Shown here one piece after another: positions 33,895-41,802 of a DNA stretch of 64,000 nucleotides; the first letter of the stretch is position 1; every line of letters starts with the position of its first letter. The DNA is taken from contig JAEWQB010000024.1 of NCBI GenBank assembly GCA_023460395.1, positions 248,001 through 312,000 of the forward strand, in the 5' to 3' direction. This DNA comes from Pseudomonadota bacterium (GTDB taxonomy: Bacteria; Desulfobacterota; Desulfovibrionia; Desulfovibrionales; Desulfovibrionaceae). The notes under the pieces are model-generated. The model was not told the origin of the DNA. It made no database searches and was given only the letters and a program-made list of their open reading frames with translations. The position numbers were made by a program, and so were the translations under genes.

Positions 33895-33930
33895 AACAGG
33901 CGCCGGAGAGCACTCCGGCGCCTGTTCGCA
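33895..33930 (+). terminator. Terminator hairpin downstream of the UPF0210 gene
   Basis: Perfect 14-base arms AACAGGCGCCGGAG/CTCCGGCGCCTGTT with loop AGCA. The distance to the gene (130 bases) is long. Confidence 0.65.
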
Positions 33931-34042
33931 TTACTTCCTCAAACTCCCCCGTACCGAGGCCGCAGCCGGAAAACGGCAGATCTCGCGGGCGCAGGGGGAG
34001 TATCTCCCCCTGCTCCCCGGAGAACCCTCCCCTGCCAACGGG

Positions 34043-34062
34043 AAAAGCCCCTTACGGGGCCT
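34043..34062 (-). terminator. Probable terminator of the small minus-strand gene
   Basis: Stem GCCCC-TTAC-GGGGC; reading leftwards it is followed by TTTT. It lies ~60 bases after the stop of the small gene. Confidence 0.45.
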
Positions 34063-34119
34063 TTCGGGTGCCGGTGTTACCGGCTAAGGGAGTAGGGAGT
34101 ACATGAGGAGGAGTGTCGG

Positions 34120-34308
34120 CTACTGCGTAGCCTCCGGGCTGATGTGGCGCGTCTGAATGCGGCAGTGCGCCAGCCACCACTGTGTCATCGCATGCACGGC
34201 CTGCTGCCGCGAGTACGGCTGCGCGACCAGATGCGGCTCTATGATGTCAATCATGGCAGTATAGGCCTGATTGGTAGCGGGGGAAATCGGGGTGCGAACT
34301 GGTTTCAT
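34120..34308 (-). CDS. Small orphan protein, possibly sigma-54 controlled
   Basis: 62 residues, soluble, no recognised family. It begins MKPVRTPISPATNQAYTAM, has a likely helix (YSRQQAVHAMTQWWLAHCR) and ends Glu-Ala-Thr-Gln. GGAG lies 5 bases before the ATG at 34308. Support for its being real: a near-consensus sigma-54 promoter 65 bases upstream, a leftward terminator downstream, and a cluster of possible activator sites. Longer reading of the frame upstream would run through a tandem repeat and lacks a start with an SD. Function unknown. Confidence 0.5.
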   Translation of the reverse strand: MKPVRTPISPATNQAYTAMIDIIEPHLVAQPYSRQQAVHAMTQWWLAHCRIQTRHISPEATQ

Positions 34309-34312
34309 ATCG

Positions 34313-34348
34313 GCTCCGTTGAATCCGTTGAATCCGTTAGGTCCGTTA
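34313..34348 (-). repeat. Four 9-base tandem repeats in the leader of the small gene
   Basis: On the minus strand the unit is YAACGGAYY, four copies in a row, directly between the likely transcription start and the GGAG-ATG. The last copy contributes the ribosome-binding site. Confidence 0.6.
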
Positions 34349-34372
34349 GCTCCTGATGTTGCGCAGAATAAA

Positions 34373-34387
34373 GCAGAGACTGTGCCA
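34373..34387 (-). promoter_or_regulatory. Sigma-54 promoter of the small gene
   Basis: Minus strand reads TGGCAC-AGTCT-CTGC, one base off TGGCAC-N5-TTGC, with GG and GC at the invariant spacing. Predicted start near 34361. Confidence 0.6.
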
Positions 34388-34435
34388 ACAATATTTATTA
34401 TATTATTTAAGCATATTATGCGAACACACTTTGGG

Positions 34436-34515
34436 TTGTGCAATCGCAGGAGTGCAAGAAACGGGTTGCACAGTGTGCATGGTTTTGCACGAACACGCTG
34501 CAACCTTGCGTGCGA
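34436..34515. promoter_or_regulatory. Cluster of TTGCA/TGCAC motifs, candidate activator sites
   Basis: At least six TTGCA or TGCAA/TGCAC elements, including TGCAC-AGT-GTGCA (34469-34481), lie 50-140 bases upstream of the sigma-54 promoter. That is the usual place for enhancer-binding sites. They could instead serve the methyltransferase gene at 34574. Confidence 0.4.
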
Positions 34516-34573
34516 TGCCTGCATGGCGTAGAACGTATTCCCTAAAAATCATGCACAGTTTTCAGGAGACGGC

Positions 34574-35176
34574 ATGGATTCCTCGGCCCTCAAACCAAAC
34601 GCCACACGTACGGTGCCCCCCATCATAGAGCTGACCAAACTGGTGGTCGCCCGTGCGCTTTTTTCCGGTGCCACCGTGATAGACGGAACTGTGGGCAACG
34701 GGCATGACACGCTCTTTCTGGCCCAACACGTGGGGGAAGGGGGGCAGGTCTTCGGCTTTGATGTGCAAAGGCAAGCGATAGAAAACACGCGCGGCCTGCT
34801 CCGTCAGTCCGGCATGGAACAGCGGGTAACACTCTTTCTTGCCGGACATGAGCGTATGAAAGACTTGCTGCCCGATGACGCGAAGGTGGACGCCGCCATG
34901 TTCAATCTCGGCTATCTGCCCGGCAGTGACAGGAAAATAGCCACGACAACGGAAACCACTCTGTGCGCCCTGCATACGCTGTTGCCCCTGCTGCGGATAC
35001 ACGGCATTATCACCGTACATATTTATACAGGTCATCCCGGCGGGCTGGCAGAAGGCAATGCCGTGCTCGACTGGGCACGCACGCTGCCATGGGAAGCATG
35101 GCGCACGGCCTCATACAGCTTTTGCAACAAACTCTATAATGGTGAAACACTGCTTCTGCTGGAACGCCTCCAGTAA
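34574..35176 (+). CDS. mnmM: MnmM/YtqB-family tRNA wobble-uridine methyltransferase
   Basis: 200-residue class I SAM methyltransferase. SAM site VIDGTVGNGHDTLFLA, then FNLGYLPGSDR and TTTETTLCAL, and the end motif HIYTGHPGGLAEGNAVLDW. This is the YtqB/MnmM family, which converts nm5s2U34 to mnm5s2U34 in tRNA. Most bacteria of other groups use MnmC instead. ATG at 34574 with CAGGAG upstream. It is followed 25 bases later by a small hypothetical gene. Confidence 0.85.
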   Translation: MDSSALKPNATRTVPPIIELTKLVVARALFSGATVIDGTVGNGHDTLFLAQHVGEGGQVFGFDVQRQAIENTRGLLRQSGMEQRVTLFLAGHERMKDLLPDDAKVDAAMFNLGYLPGSDRKIATTTETTLCALHTLLPLLRIHGIITVHIYTGHPGGLAEGNAVLDWARTLPWEAWRTASYSFCNKLYNGETLLLLERLQ

Positions 35177-35201
35177 CAGTGCGGCCTTGAGGAGACAGTA
35201 C

Positions 35202-35468
35202 ATGACGGCGAACGCAGACCCAACGGTATGGCCCGACCCTTCGGATACCGATCTCTGGGAGGCCGTGCGCGCGGACATCACGCACGCCTACCCTGACAGA
35301 TTTTCCGAAGCGTACATTCGCGACGCTTTTGAGCGGACCTGCGCGAAATACGAAGACTACGTGCCACGTTCCCGGTTTCTAAAAAAGGTACGCATGGCCT
35401 GTTTGTGGGACCGCCCGCTTGTGCCCAACGAGATCCTGTTCCCTGACCGTTTCCCCGAAAAAAAGTAG
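35202..35468 (+). CDS. Small hypothetical protein
   Basis: 88 residues, ATG at 35202 with GAGGAG upstream. Rich in charged and aromatic residues, with the segments SEAYIRDAFERTCAKYEDYVP and FLKKVRMACLWDRP (the first at ~34-54). No signal peptide or membrane helix. I recognise no family. It follows mnmM in the same direction and may share its transcript. Confidence 0.65.
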   Translation: MTANADPTVWPDPSDTDLWEAVRADITHAYPDRFSEAYIRDAFERTCAKYEDYVPRSRFLKKVRMACLWDRPLVPNEILFPDRFPEKK

Positions 35469-35608
35469 TGGGCGCGGCCCGTGCTGCCCGCCACGCCTCT
35501 CGACAATACCGCAACGACAACGCAGTAATAGCGCAACAATAACACAATCTACCCTGCGGTTTTCCCTAACTGGCCCGTAGCGGAGCCATCCCATCCCGGC
35601 GGTTTTTT

Positions 35609-36418
35609 ATGACGCATCGCAAAATTTCCGTCATCGTTCCCACGTACAATCAGGCCCAGTATCTGGGGGCGTGTCTGGATTCCCTGTGGTTTCAAGACTA
35701 TCCCGAACTGGAAATCATTGTGGTGGCCGATCCGTCCCCGGACGATACCGCCGCCGTGCTGGATGCCTTTTGTCACGCCGTGGCGCGGGAGACGGTTTCT
35801 TTTGCTTCCCGTGTGGAGCCGGATGGCAGCATCAGCCGAACCACACATAAACGGTATACCGCGCAGGGGCGCGAACTGGTGCTCATTCGCCCGGAAAGCC
35901 GTCTGGGGCACACGCCCGCCTATAATGCGGGATTCCGTGCCGCCACGGGAGAATATGCCACCTATGTGGCCTCGGATGACCTGTGCCACCCGCACATGCT
36001 CTCCGCGCTGGCTGCCCCTCTTGATTGCGACAAGGCGGATTTTGTCTACTCCGACATGTTCATCGTGGACGATGCCATGCGCATTTTGCGAGAATTCCGT
36101 CTGCCGGACTACTCCTTCTCCGCCGCCTTCGAGGATTGGTATTTGTGCGGCGTGTCCAAGCTGTACCGCACCAGCCTGCACCGCCAATTTGGATATTTCG
36201 ACCCCGCATACGTGGCGAACGACCATGAATGCTATCTGCGATTCGCCATGAACGGGGCGCGGTTCTTGCACATTCCCAAGGTGCTCTACTCCGTTCGCTC
36301 GCATGAACAACGCGGCGTGGACGTACACAGCGAAGAGAGCATGCGCCGCCTGTTTGGCGAATCGCGCGATCTGGTCTATCAAGCACGGGCGTTTAGCAAA
36401 CAAAAAAACATGGAATAA
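35609..36418 (+). CDS. GT2-family glycosyltransferase
   Basis: 269 residues, GT-A fold. Typical start ISVIVPTYNQAQYLGACLDSL, nucleotide-binding region VVADPSPDDT, the acceptor loop PAYNAGFRAATGEYATYVASDD with its DD pair, and FDPAYVANDHECYLRF. First gene of a sugar-activation block that also has two NeuA-like genes, so it likely builds a surface or flagellar glycan. Donor unknown. Confidence 0.87.
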   Translation: MTHRKISVIVPTYNQAQYLGACLDSLWFQDYPELEIIVVADPSPDDTAAVLDAFCHAVARETVSFASRVEPDGSISRTTHKRYTAQGRELVLIRPESRLGHTPAYNAGFRAATGEYATYVASDDLCHPHMLSALAAPLDCDKADFVYSDMFIVDDAMRILREFRLPDYSFSAAFEDWYLCGVSKLYRTSLHRQFGYFDPAYVANDHECYLRFAMNGARFLHIPKVLYSVRSHEQRGVDVHSEESMRRLFGESRDLVYQARAFSKQKNME

Positions 36419-36481
36419 CACTGTGCTATCTAAAAAATCAAACATCCCCTCACAACGGGGGTGTCTCATCCCGGAGACGCC

Positions 36482-37213
36482 ATGCGCGCAGAAATGCGGG
36501 TAACCGCTCTGCTGCCCATGAAGGGGGCGTCTGAACGGGTACCCGGCAAAAATGTCCGCGAAGCGTGTGGAAAGCCCCTTTTTTTCCACATCGCCGAAAT
36601 GCTGGAACACTGCCCGCTGGTTGAATCCATTCGCATCAACACTGACAGTGAGGCTATTGCCGATCTGGCTCAGAACCATTTCAGCAAGGCTGTTATCCAC
36701 TGGCGGCCCGCTGAACTATGCGGCGACATGGTTTCCATCAACCGCATTATCGCCCACGATCTGGCACTCTGCCCCGGCGAGCATTTTCTTCAGACACACT
36801 GCACAAACCCGCTGCTCATGCAGGCCACGCTGGAGGACGCCATCCTCCGCTACGCGGCGGCGCTGCCCCGGCATGATTCGCTCTTTTCCGTCACCCGGCT
36901 GCAAACACGTCTGTACACGGAAGACGGACAACCGCTAAACCACGATCCTTCCACGCTTCTGCGCACGCAGGACCTGCCTCCTCTGTACGAAGAAAACTCC
37001 AACATATACCTCTTCAGCCGCGCGTCTTTTTCCGCCGCCGGAGAAAACCGCATAGGCCGCAGCCCTCTTATGTTTCCCATGGCTCCCCATGAAGCCGTGG
37101 ATATTGACGAAGAGCATGACTTTCTGCTCGCCACCCTGCTCTTGCGCATGCGCGCGGCCCAAAGACAGCAAGCAGCAACCTCTACGGAACCGGGAGACTC
37201 CCGATGCGCCTGA
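36482..37213 (+). CDS. NeuA-like cytidylyltransferase
   Basis: 243 residues from the ATG at 36482 with GGAGA upstream. The CMP-acylneuraminate synthetase signature is ALLPMKGASERVPGKNVREA, followed by GKPLFFHIAEML, INTDSEAIADLA and HCTNPLL. It activates a sialic-type nonulosonic acid or Kdo with CTP. The next gene overlaps by 10 bases. No neuB/neuC gene is in the window. Confidence 0.82.
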   Translation: MRAEMRVTALLPMKGASERVPGKNVREACGKPLFFHIAEMLEHCPLVESIRINTDSEAIADLAQNHFSKAVIHWRPAELCGDMVSINRIIAHDLALCPGEHFLQTHCTNPLLMQATLEDAILRYAAALPRHDSLFSVTRLQTRLYTEDGQPLNHDPSTLLRTQDLPPLYEENSNIYLFSRASFSAAGENRIGRSPLMFPMAPHEAVDIDEEHDFLLATLLLRMRAAQRQQAATSTEPGDSRCA

Positions 37214-37911
37214 ACCCCTTCCCCGATCTTGAGCAAGAGTTTCAAAACCGACACCGCGGCGAACGCTGCGTTATCATGGGCAACGGTCCCAGTCTGAACC
37301 GCATAGATCTTGCCCGGCTACGGCAGGAAACAACCTTCGGCCTGAACAAAATTTTTCTGTTAGCCTCCGGTGTTCTTTCCGGCTGGTCCCCTTCCTATTA
37401 CTGCGTGGTCAACCCGCTAGTCATGCAACAAAGCGTGGCAGAGATCGCCGCCATGCCTTCCACCCGGTTCATCGGTCATGAAGGCGCAACGCTGTTCAGC
37501 CCCGGTCCCTCCCTGCGCCTTTTTGACTCCAGCCGCCGCGAACCGCATTTTGCCACCACGCTTAATCAGCCAATGTGGCAAGGCTATACCGTAACGTACT
37601 GCGCGTTGCAGATGGCCTATGGCATGGGATTTTCCGAAGTCATTCTCGTAGGCGTGGACCATAGCTACACGTTTACTGGTACGCCCAATAAGGAAATGCG
37701 GGCCGAAGGGGACGATAGTAACCATTTTCATCCCCACTATTTCCACAATGGCCAGCCGTGGAACCTGCCGGATCTTGCTATGTCGGAAAAAGCATATGCC
37801 ATGGCCCACCACGCCTTTACTCAGGACGGTCGCACCGTACGTAACGCCACCCCCGGCACACAGCTGACCGTGTTTCCCCGCGTGGCGTTTGAAGATGTCT
37901 TCGGCAAATAA
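37204..37911 (+). CDS. DUF115/6-hydroxymethylpterin pyrophosphokinase-like protein
   Basis: 235 residues. N-terminal RCVIMGNGPSLNRIDLARL and TFGLNKIFL match the DUF115-type domain found in flagellar Maf proteins and the archaeal MptE enzyme; a later segment VILVGVDHSYTF is typical as well. In bacteria these often sit in flagellin- or surface-glycan loci and may act as nonulosonate transferases. Here it lies between two NeuA-like genes, which fits. A GT42-type sialyltransferase is an alternative reading. Confidence 0.7.
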   Translation: MRLNPFPDLEQEFQNRHRGERCVIMGNGPSLNRIDLARLRQETTFGLNKIFLLASGVLSGWSPSYYCVVNPLVMQQSVAEIAAMPSTRFIGHEGATLFSPGPSLRLFDSSRREPHFATTLNQPMWQGYTVTYCALQMAYGMGFSEVILVGVDHSYTFTGTPNKEMRAEGDDSNHFHPHYFHNGQPWNLPDLAMSEKAYAMAHHAFTQDGRTVRNATPGTQLTVFPRVAFEDVFGK

Positions 37912-37968
37912 CAAACGGCTCCGCGTGCCCCGGCAACGCGGTGTTCAGGTAAGAGCGGAGAACTGGCG

Positions 37969-38742
37969 ATGATGCAGCCGTATGATCAGTGGCACGCCAA
38001 ATTCCGGCTTCAACCGGAAGAGGCGCTCACCGTGGTGCACATTCCCGCACGCATGGGATCTTCGCGCATTGCCCGCAAAAATGCCAAGCCGCTGAATGGG
38101 CTGCCCCTGCTGGCCTACTCCATTCGCATGGCTCGCGCATTGCCTGAAGTAGACCGGGTGTACGTAAACACGGAAAGCCCGGAATTGGCGGAACTGGCCC
38201 GGCACTACGGCGCGAGCATCCCTTTTCTGCGTCCAGCCCACTTGGCTACCACAAACGTGCCCATGCAGCACGCCGTGCAATATTTCTATGACTGGCTGTT
38301 TCAACAACCGGAGACAGTGAAGAAGGTGGTCACATTCTACCCCACCAGTCCTTTTCGCAACCGGGAAAGAATGCGCCATTTTATCCGCAAGATGGACGAC
38401 TGCGTTCTCTCTCATTTTGTCATGCCTGTGACCGGATCCGCCGCGTCCGGTGTGGATTGGCGGTATCTTCGCACAGAGAATCCCACACGGGAGCTGGTTT
38501 CGCCTCTCCGCCCGCGAGGAGAAGCGCTCCAGCCCGATCCCATGTTCAAAACGCTGGGAACCTTCATCGGGCATTCCTGCCATACGCGGTGGGGAGAACC
38601 GCATTTGCAGAATCTCTTTCTGCCCGCCGATCCCATTGAGGCCGTGGACCTAGACGAGCCGGAAGATTGGGATTTGGCGGAATCGCTGCTGGCTGCCGGG
38701 CTGTATGACTTTGGAATGGATATGTATGCGAATATATCTTGA
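37969..38742 (+). CDS. Second NeuA-like cytidylyltransferase
   Basis: 257 residues. Signature TVVHIPARMGSSRIARKNAK with GLPLLAYSIRMA, VYVNTESPELAELA, and a C-terminal EAVDLDEPEDWDLAE. It differs clearly from the gene at 36482, so each may activate a different sugar acid. GGAG precedes the double ATG at 37969. It overlaps the next gene by 17 bases. Confidence 0.8.
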   Translation: MMQPYDQWHAKFRLQPEEALTVVHIPARMGSSRIARKNAKPLNGLPLLAYSIRMARALPEVDRVYVNTESPELAELARHYGASIPFLRPAHLATTNVPMQHAVQYFYDWLFQQPETVKKVVTFYPTSPFRNRERMRHFIRKMDDCVLSHFVMPVTGSAASGVDWRYLRTENPTRELVSPLRPRGEALQPDPMFKTLGTFIGHSCHTRWGEPHLQNLFLPADPIEAVDLDEPEDWDLAESLLAAGLYDFGMDMYANIS

Positions 38743-39661
38743 TTGTCGGCTGCTGGACGGCACAGACGTGCTCCTTCTGCAACGGGCCGGTCCGCTGTTT
38801 TCTCTGCTGCCCACGGCGCTGGACGCCGCCCGCAGGGTTTTCCCCCATTCGGAAATCACGATTCTGTTCTCATCCGAGGCGCGTACAGGCTCTTCGGCAA
38901 GCCCCTGCGGCTCGTCCCTGCGGAAAGAACTGGCGCTAGCGTCCTCTCAGCCCGGCATTTCACTGCACCCCTGTGACGCGGCTCCCTCTGCCCATGAAAC
39001 GCGCTGGCAGAATGTGGCTCGGCTGGCAGCAAGCATGGCGTTGCAAGAACCGCCTTCCTGTCCGCCTCCAAGCTCCCCCGGACATTCTTTGGCTCCCCCG
39101 CATGGCACGGAGGCAGGGAGTTCGTCCGCGTCCGGTTCGCATGGCACCAGTTCGCTTGCCACGTGCTCGTCCGGCGTCACTTGCAACGAAAACGCGGCTC
39201 CCGCAGTCCTTCTGTTGCTTCCCACTGCGGGCGTGGTGAGCCACAACCTTCTGGAAGCTGTCATTGCCGCGTATACGCCGGACAGCCTTGCGCTTTCCGC
39301 AGATGTGCTGCACCACAACATGCACCCCACAAGCATGCTGGTCCCGCCTGCGGACTTACGCCCCGTTGCCACGGGAGAGTACATCCTGTCCCAATCCATC
39401 CGCCCCGTATTTCCCACGCTGGCACAGGACGCCGTGTTCCGTGCGGACGCCGATATTTTTCCCCCGCGCCCCCTCTGCGGCAGTCAGGAATTTCCCATTC
39501 TGCACTACGCCACCGGCGGCATTGTAGCGGCAGCATCACCGGAGTCGCTGGACGCATTTGCCCACAGCCCGGAGCGCTGGCGGGCAGTTTCCTCCCGCTC
39601 CTGCACAGACGCCCACCCCGCCTACAGGCAAGCATTTCTTTCGTGGCGCATGCCGCTCTGA
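38726..39661 (+). CDS. Unrecognised protein of the sugar-activation block
   Basis: 311 residues from the ATG at 38726 with GGAATGG upstream. Short homology-like hints to nucleotidyltransferases (ALSADVLHHN, and acidic C-terminal motifs) are too weak to name a family. A ~65-residue Ser/Pro/Gly-rich segment (~105-165) interrupts the middle. The C-terminal third has hydrophobic strands and HYATGGIVAAA. Cytoplasmic, no membrane helix. It shares its start with the end of the NeuA-like gene. Confidence 0.5.
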   Translation: MRIYLDCRLLDGTDVLLLQRAGPLFSLLPTALDAARRVFPHSEITILFSSEARTGSSASPCGSSLRKELALASSQPGISLHPCDAAPSAHETRWQNVARLAASMALQEPPSCPPPSSPGHSLAPPHGTEAGSSSASGSHGTSSLATCSSGVTCNENAAPAVLLLLPTAGVVSHNLLEAVIAAYTPDSLALSADVLHHNMHPTSMLVPPADLRPVATGEYILSQSIRPVFPTLAQDAVFRADADIFPPRPLCGSQEFPILHYATGGIVAAASPESLDAFAHSPERWRAVSSRSCTDAHPAYRQAFLSWRMPL

Positions 39662-39667
39662 GAAAAC

Positions 39668-39706
39668 AAAAAACGCCGCTTCCATCTGATGGAGCGACGT
39701 TTTTGA
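39668..39706. terminator. Bidirectional terminator between the glycan block and infA
   Basis: Imperfect stem AAAACGCCGCTTCCATC / TGATGGAGCGACGTTTT with A-run before and T-run after, so it can act in both directions for the convergent genes. Confidence 0.65.
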
Positions 39707-39781
39707 AAACAATATAAATATATAGGCGTCGGGTCGCGTTCGCGCGGGAGCAGTTGCCTGCCGCACGCGCAGAGGTATTCT

Positions 39782-40000
39782 TTACCGAGGGCGGAACGTA
39801 ATGCGACCACGCGAAAGGTCGTAGGGCGAAAGTTCTACTGTCACAGTATCGCCGGGCAGCACACGGATGCGAAATTTACGCATCTTGCCGGAGATGTGCG
39901 CCAGCATTTCCAAACCGTTTTCCAAACGCACACGGAACATGGCGTTGGGCAGCGCCTCCAGCACTTCACCGGAAACGGAGATGGCATCTTCTTTGGCCAT
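39782..40000 (-). CDS. infA: Translation initiation factor IF-1
   Basis: 72 residues of an S1-like OB fold that blocks the ribosomal A site during initiation. Opens MAKEDAISVSGEVLEALPNAMFRV and contains the family signature GKMRKFRIRVLPGDTVTVELSPYDL (at ~38-62). I choose the ATG at 40000, 8 bases after AAGGAG; the ATG at 40006 is too close to the site. Initiator tRNA is encoded directly upstream in the same direction. Confidence 0.95.
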   Translation of the reverse strand: MAKEDAISVSGEVLEALPNAMFRVRLENGLEMLAHISGKMRKFRIRVLPGDTVTVELSPYDLSRGRITFRPR

Positions 40001-40080
40001 GGGCATACTCCTTTATGGAAAAGGCAGGTTCCGTGACCTTTGCTCGGGGCGGAAAAGAAACTTGCCGTTAAAAAAATAGA

Positions 40081-40102
40081 CCCCCCTGCCGGAACAGGGG
40101 GG
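40081..40102 (-). terminator. Terminator of tRNA-fMet
   Basis: Stem CCCCCCTG-CCGGAA-CAGGGGGG; leftwards it is followed by TCTATTTTTTT. It lies 7 bases after the tRNA. Confidence 0.85.
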
Positions 40103-40108
40103 TAAATT

Positions 40109-40185
40109 TGGTAGCGGGGGCCGGATTTGAACCGACGGCCTTCGGGTTATGAGCCCGACGAGCTACCGAGCTGCTCCACCCCGCG
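40109..40185 (-). tRNA. Initiator tRNA-fMet (anticodon CAU), CCA encoded
   Basis: 77 bases on the minus strand. Acceptor 5' strand CGCGGGG; the 3' strand ends T-A-CCA, leaving a C1-U72 mismatch at the first pair, a mark of initiator tRNA. The anticodon stem has the three consecutive G-C pairs (GGG/CCC) around the CAU loop CTCATAA. The T loop reads GTTCAAATC. Confidence 0.93.
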
Positions 40186-40271
40186 TCATGTAGCTTACAA
40201 TGGGTGCGGAGAACGTCCTGCGTCACACCGTGGTTCGGTGCAGAAAGGGCCGTTCCCGCTCAGGGACGACA

Positions 40272-40300
40272 TATGTATACACACCACTTCCCCGTGTCAA
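40272..40300 (-). promoter_or_regulatory. Sigma-70 promoter of tRNA-fMet
   Basis: Minus strand TTGACA - 17 bases - TACATA; the -35 is a full consensus. It lies 87 bases before the tRNA 5' end. Confidence 0.7.
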
Positions 40301-40324
40301 CCGAAAAAAGAAAAAAAACCTCTT

Positions 40325-40996
40325 TTAGGAAAGCATGCGCAGTTCCGCCTGCAGTCCCCGGCTAGTATTACGGATAACCGCATAGCCCCCTGAAGAGAAT
40401 GCCCCCGTATTGATAACGGCGGTTCTGCCCAGCCTGTCCATGCTGCGAGACTCATGAATATGCCCGCACAGGCAAATATCGGGCTGGTGTTCCTCAATAA
40501 ATTCACGCACGGCACGGCTTCCCACATGCGCTCCGGACGCGATCCGGTCGCAATCTGTATTCAAAGGGGGCGTGTGGGAAACAAGGATAAGCCGGGAAAA
40601 GCGCATGGCACTGCGGTAGGCCTCTTCCAACCAATCCGCGATGCGGGCTTCGGGAAACTCGGAAGGCGTACCAAAAGGCGTGAAGGTGGACGTGCCCACG
40701 CCCATAAGTCCTACGTCCGGGACCAGTTCGCGGGAACGGATGTGGATATTCCAGCCCTGTTCCTCCAGATAGTCAGTCACTTCTCCGCGATCCATGTTGC
40801 CTATCTGCGCGTATAAAAAGGGATTATACTCAGCCACAGCCCGCATAACCCGCTCGGCCTGCTTCACGCTGCCTCCGATAGTCAGATCCCCGGAGATAAA
40901 AACACCACTGGCTTCGCGGATGCCGGGAATATCCCCCACCCGTGACGTGTCCTCATGAAGATCGCCGATGCCAATCCAAAAATCGTTGCTTTGCAT
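40325..40996 (-). CDS. Metallophosphoesterase
   Basis: 223 residues of the calcineurin-like superfamily. Motifs: GIGDLHEDT (D-x-H), FISGDLTIGG (GD), QIGNMDRGEV (GN-D where many have GNH), VSHTPPLNTD (H) and LCGHIHESRS (GHxH). All metal ligands except the GNH histidine are present. The change to GNMD resembles the GNCD of YfcE-type enzymes. Substrate unknown, most likely a phosphodiester. Stands alone. Confidence 0.85.
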   Translation of the reverse strand: MQSNDFWIGIGDLHEDTSRVGDIPGIREASGVFISGDLTIGGSVKQAERVMRAVAEYNPFLYAQIGNMDRGEVTDYLEEQGWNIHIRSRELVPDVGLMGVGTSTFTPFGTPSEFPEARIADWLEEAYRSAMRFSRLILVSHTPPLNTDCDRIASGAHVGSRAVREFIEEHQPDICLCGHIHESRSMDRLGRTAVINTGAFSSGGYAVIRNTSRGLQAELRMLS

Positions 40997-41217
40997 GGGA
41001 CTGGTTCCTTGTTAGAATCTGCATGAATCGCGTAACCCCGCGGGACAACGACGCAACTCGTCGTCCTTCGCGCATGCTCCCCGGAAACGTACGCCCAGAA
41101 TCGCATGAGCGCACAGCGGCCCGTAAGACTCCCGCGCCGCAGCGTTCATGGATGTGCGCCGCGCACTCCACAGGACGTTTATTCCCACTCGCTCCCAAAC
41201 CATAGGTGTGGATACGT

Positions 41218-41802
41218 ATGGATAAGGATACTCGCAGAAAAACGCTTCTGACACAACGGGCCACCATAAGCACGGAATCTGCGCAGGAAGCAGGACGAGC
41301 AGCCCAGCAACGCCTTATGGACACCCCGCACTGGCGCAATGCGCGGCGGGTTTTACTCTATGTTCCCCTGCGGAACGAACTGGACACCATGCAGCTTATC
41401 CACGAGGCATGGCATACGGAAAAAACCGTGCTCCTGCCCCGCGTGGACAGACTGGCTACAGGCTCCATGCATATCGCCACCTGCCGGAGTGAAAAAGAGT
41501 TGATTTCCGGCCCCTTCGGACTGCGCGAACCGAACCCCGCGCTCTGCCCGCCCGTAGATACCAACGATCCCGCAGAGGCTCCCGACCTAGCCGTTATCCC
41601 CGGCGTGGCCTATGACCGGGAAGGTAACCGTCTGGGCTTTGGTGCGGGCTATTATGACCGCTACCTCGCCCTGCCCTCCATGGCAGGTACCACTCTGCTG
41701 GGGTTTGCCTACGCGTTTCAGATAGTGGACCACCTTCCCGCCGACCCGTGGGACCGCCCCGTCCACGGCCTGTGCAGTGAAAAGGAACTGGTATGGCTGT
41801 AA
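41218..41802 (+). CDS. 5-formyltetrahydrofolate cyclo-ligase
   Basis: 194 residues. ATP-dependent conversion of 5-formyl-THF to 5,10-methenyl-THF. Features: RRVLLYVPLRNELDT (substrate loop), PFGLREPNP, and the glycine-rich YDREGNRLGFGAGYYDRYLA, the strongest family signature. I use the ATG at 41218, 8 bases after AGGTGTGG; a GTG at 41206 is the alternative. It overlaps pgeF by 10 bases. Confidence 0.92.
   Translation: MDKDTRRKTLLTQRATISTESAQEAGRAAQQRLMDTPHWRNARRVLLYVPLRNELDTMQLIHEAWHTEKTVLLPRVDRLATGSMHIATCRSEKELISGPFGLREPNPALCPPVDTNDPAEAPDLAVIPGVAYDREGNRLGFGAGYYDRYLALPSMAGTTLLGFAYAFQIVDHLPADPWDRPVHGLCSEKELVWL

Larger units (their letters stand above)
33766..34119. other. Intergenic region with hairpins
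   Basis: 354 bases without a convincing gene. It contains the UPF0210 terminator (33895-33926) and a leftward terminator for the small gene (34047-34060). Confidence 0.6.

Noticed and set aside
34313..34348. Tandem repeats as a CRISPR array
   Set aside because: Units are only 9 bases with no spacers and no cas genes nearby.
35549..36700. 383-residue minus-strand frame over the GT2 and NeuA-like genes
   Set aside because: Antisense to recognised genes and lacking a ribosome-binding site.
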